In this document: one piece after another, positions 31,065-32,180 of the stretch
Layout: each line of letters opens with the position of its first letter
Numbering within the stretch: the first letter of the stretch is position 1
Assembly (NCBI GenBank): GCA_049669725.1
Contig: JBATKU010000462.1
Location: 1 to 32,180 of the forward strand
Length of the DNA: 32,180 bases
Source: JAFDCJ01 sp049669725
GTDB taxonomy: Bacteria > Desulfobacterota > Desulfobacteria > Desulfobacterales > JAFDCJ01
Direction of reading: 5' to 3'
Notes under the pieces: model-generated
What the model saw: only the letters and a program-made list of their open reading frames with translations
What the model was told of the DNA's origin: nothing
Databases searched by the model: none
Made by a program: the position numbers and the translations under genes

Positions 31065-31646
31065 TTATTTGTCGAGTTTGTTGAATTTAGCTCCTTTAAA
31101 GGACATGTCCGCCATGAGTCCCTTGACATCGAAAACAAACGCCACAATAGGCTCTTTTCCCATGGATGTAATCGCACTCTCACCGGCACCCAGGGTAACC
31201 AGCGCAACGTTGCCGTCAACACCGGCCTCCCATCCCTTGCTGTTGCGAAATTTCTTCAGGGCATCGGACGTCATGAAGGCGATGATGACGTCTTTGGCCT
31301 GGCCCCCGATCTGAAATCCAACTGAGCCAGAGATCATACTGTAATATTCAACTGTTTTACCGCCAATTCGCATGACCCCCTGGCCATATTCACCGCCAAC
31401 GATCAAGGCGCCTTTTTTAACGTTGGGCAATATGAGCATACCTTTGGCCTGCCGAACAACCTCTTTGGCATCCTTAACCTGTTTGTAAAACCGATCCATA
31501 GCAGCATCGGCGCTGGCATCGATTTCTTTGGCAGTGCCCCCAAAAGATTGACCTGCGAATAAAAGTCCACCAAAAATTACCATACAGACGGTTATAAATA
31601 AAAATTTTGGGAATTTAACTGTTTTAATCATTGGTTTCAATTTCAT
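31065..31646 (-). CDS. SYLF (YSC84-like) lipid-binding protein, exported
   Basis: A 193-residue protein with a signal peptide (about residues 10-35) and a SYLF/YSC84 domain: QAKGMLILPNVKKGALIVGG, EYGQGVMRI, SVGFQIGGQAKDVIIAFMT and an end with IVAFVFDVKGLMADMSFKGA. SYLF domains bind phosphoinositides in eukaryotes; bacterial exported versions have no settled role. AGGAG lies 7 bases before the ATG at 31646, which keeps the start clear of the upstream gene. It fits the lipid/envelope theme of the 4-29 kb cluster on the same strand. Confidence 0.87.
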   Translation of the reverse strand: MKLKPMIKTVKFPKFLFITVCMVIFGGLLFAGQSFGGTAKEIDASADAAMDRFYKQVKDAKEVVRQAKGMLILPNVKKGALIVGGEYGQGVMRIGGKTVEYYSMISGSVGFQIGGQAKDVIIAFMTSDALKKFRNSKGWEAGVDGNVALVTLGAGESAITSMGKEPIVAFVFDVKGLMADMSFKGAKFNKLDK

Positions 31647-31686
31647 AGTCGTTCTCCTTTCTTTGATGTGATGGCCGGTGATTTTT

Positions 31687-32013
31687 TCAATCCTCTCCAT
31701 AAATCAGGATCGCGAGAAAGTCAGCTTCTTCGGAATCAAAGTTTACTAGACTAATATAATTAAGTTTATAAAGGTCGGGCACGACAAGCTCACGGTATTC
31801 CACGCGAAAATCGTCTTGGATTTTATTAATTTCTCTGACCCGGTTCGGGTGAAATGCATTCATTCGAGATCCTTGCTTATGTGGCTGATTAAACATAACG
31901 CCATCGATAATGTGAAAAATACCGTGTTCATCAAGAATAGATTTCAGCTTTCTGATAACTTCGGTAGAAGCCCGGGTGTTAATGTTGCCGATTTCGATAC
32001 AGCCGTTATCCAT
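31687..32013 (-). CDS. Small protein of unknown function
   Basis: A 108-residue soluble protein: MDNGCIEIGNINTRASTEVI, a helical segment, VMFNQPHKQGSRMNAFHPNR, and an acidic end (NFDSEEADFLAILIYGED). AGGAGG lies 10 bases before the ATG. It has no signal peptide or membrane segment, unlike its neighbours. The SYLF gene begins 40 bases after its stop, so the two may be co-transcribed. I do not recognise the family. Confidence 0.6.
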   Translation of the reverse strand: MDNGCIEIGNINTRASTEVIRKLKSILDEHGIFHIIDGVMFNQPHKQGSRMNAFHPNRVREINKIQDDFRVEYRELVVPDLYKLNYISLVNFDSEEADFLAILIYGED

Positions 32014-32111
32014 GACGGCAATACCTCCTGACCATGCGGTGAAGCCTTCTGCTTATCCGGCAGTTTAAAATAATGCAGTTTGTCTTTAATAACGCGGCGC
32101 AGCCGCGGTAC

Positions 32112-32134
32112 ATAAATTCGCGCAGCGGATTTAT
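32112..32134. terminator. AT-rich hairpin near the window end
   Basis: ATAAAT and ATTTAT pair outside, then CGC and GCG pair around a GCA loop, with one T-G step between the two blocks. It lies about 100 bases upstream of the gene at 31687-32013. It may belong to a neighbouring transcript outside the window. Confidence 0.35.
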
Positions 32135-32180
32135 TTGGGGAATAGAAACTGAACGGTAAACCCCCACTGCCAATTCGGGG

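Noticed and set aside
32014..32180. Reading through the last bases on the - strand as a gene end (fragment VPRLRRVIKDKLHYFKL)
   Set aside because: Some coding-like residues are visible, but there is no start, no recognisable family, and the frame runs into the next gene; too little to annotate.

Overview
The window looks like accessory chromosome of a moderately GC-rich Gram-negative bacterium. The gene families (an MttB-type methyltransferase fragment, a CoA-linked crotonase, TAXI/TRAP and many lipoproteins) and the intergenic palindromes suit a Desulfobacterota (deltaproteobacterial) sulfate-reducer-like lineage. No rRNA, tRNA or other taxonomic marker is present, so this placement is an inference. 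I saw no CRISPR array, prophage or recognisable transposase.

Region 1 (1-4063, + strand) holds the 3' end of an MttB-family methyltransferase, a sugar-phosphate-isomerase-like TIM barrel and an ECHDC3-like enoyl-CoA hydratase family protein. It also holds two diverged copies of a small-ORF/nucleotidyltransferase pair resembling a toxin-antitoxin or defence module. Both pairs have the same sigma70-type promoter and similar 55-60 nt gene overlaps. The second is preceded by a relic of an isomerase C-terminus, so the block appears to have arisen by duplication followed by gene replacement.

Region 2 (4190-28665, all - strand) is about 24 kb of co-directional genes that nearly all encode exported, lipid-anchored or membrane proteins. 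Read in transcription order from high to low coordinates they are: (a) two intact arylsulfatases, two C-terminal sulfatase relics and a periplasmic HAD phosphatase; (b) a compact six-gene run: acidic-repeat protein, DUF502 membrane protein, 4-TM protein, class A beta-lactamase-like serine hydrolase, MltF-like lytic transglycosylase and a small periplasmic helical protein; (c) an LssY_C-domain lipoprotein; (d) a periplasmic/coiled membrane protein, a lipoprotein, an orphan TAXI binding protein, an MscS channel and a class 3 lipase; (e) a phospholipase-D-family lipoprotein with a phospholipase-A2-like lipoprotein; (f) a second MscS channel coupled to a small multi-pass membrane protein. I infer an envelope maintenance or lipid-turnover and osmotic-stress locus. 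The gene set, rather than any one gene, is the most interesting feature.

Region 3 (28.7-31.05 kb, + strand) is a 2.3 kb segment with a VapBC toxin-antitoxin pair, a short N-terminal sulfatase relic and an AAA/DUF4143 ATPase that may be transcribed leaderless. It is bounded by two direct copies of a dispersed repeat and looks like an insertion at the edge of the exported-protein cluster. Region 4 (31065-32013, - strand) has a SYLF/YSC84 lipid-binding protein and a small protein of unknown function.

Intergenic DNA is rich in palindromes and dispersed repeats: a 72-nt near-perfect palindrome, an inverted minisatellite, two copies of a 40-bp motif, a strongly foldable ~100-nt element next to a 16-bp perfect inverted repeat, and several hairpins.
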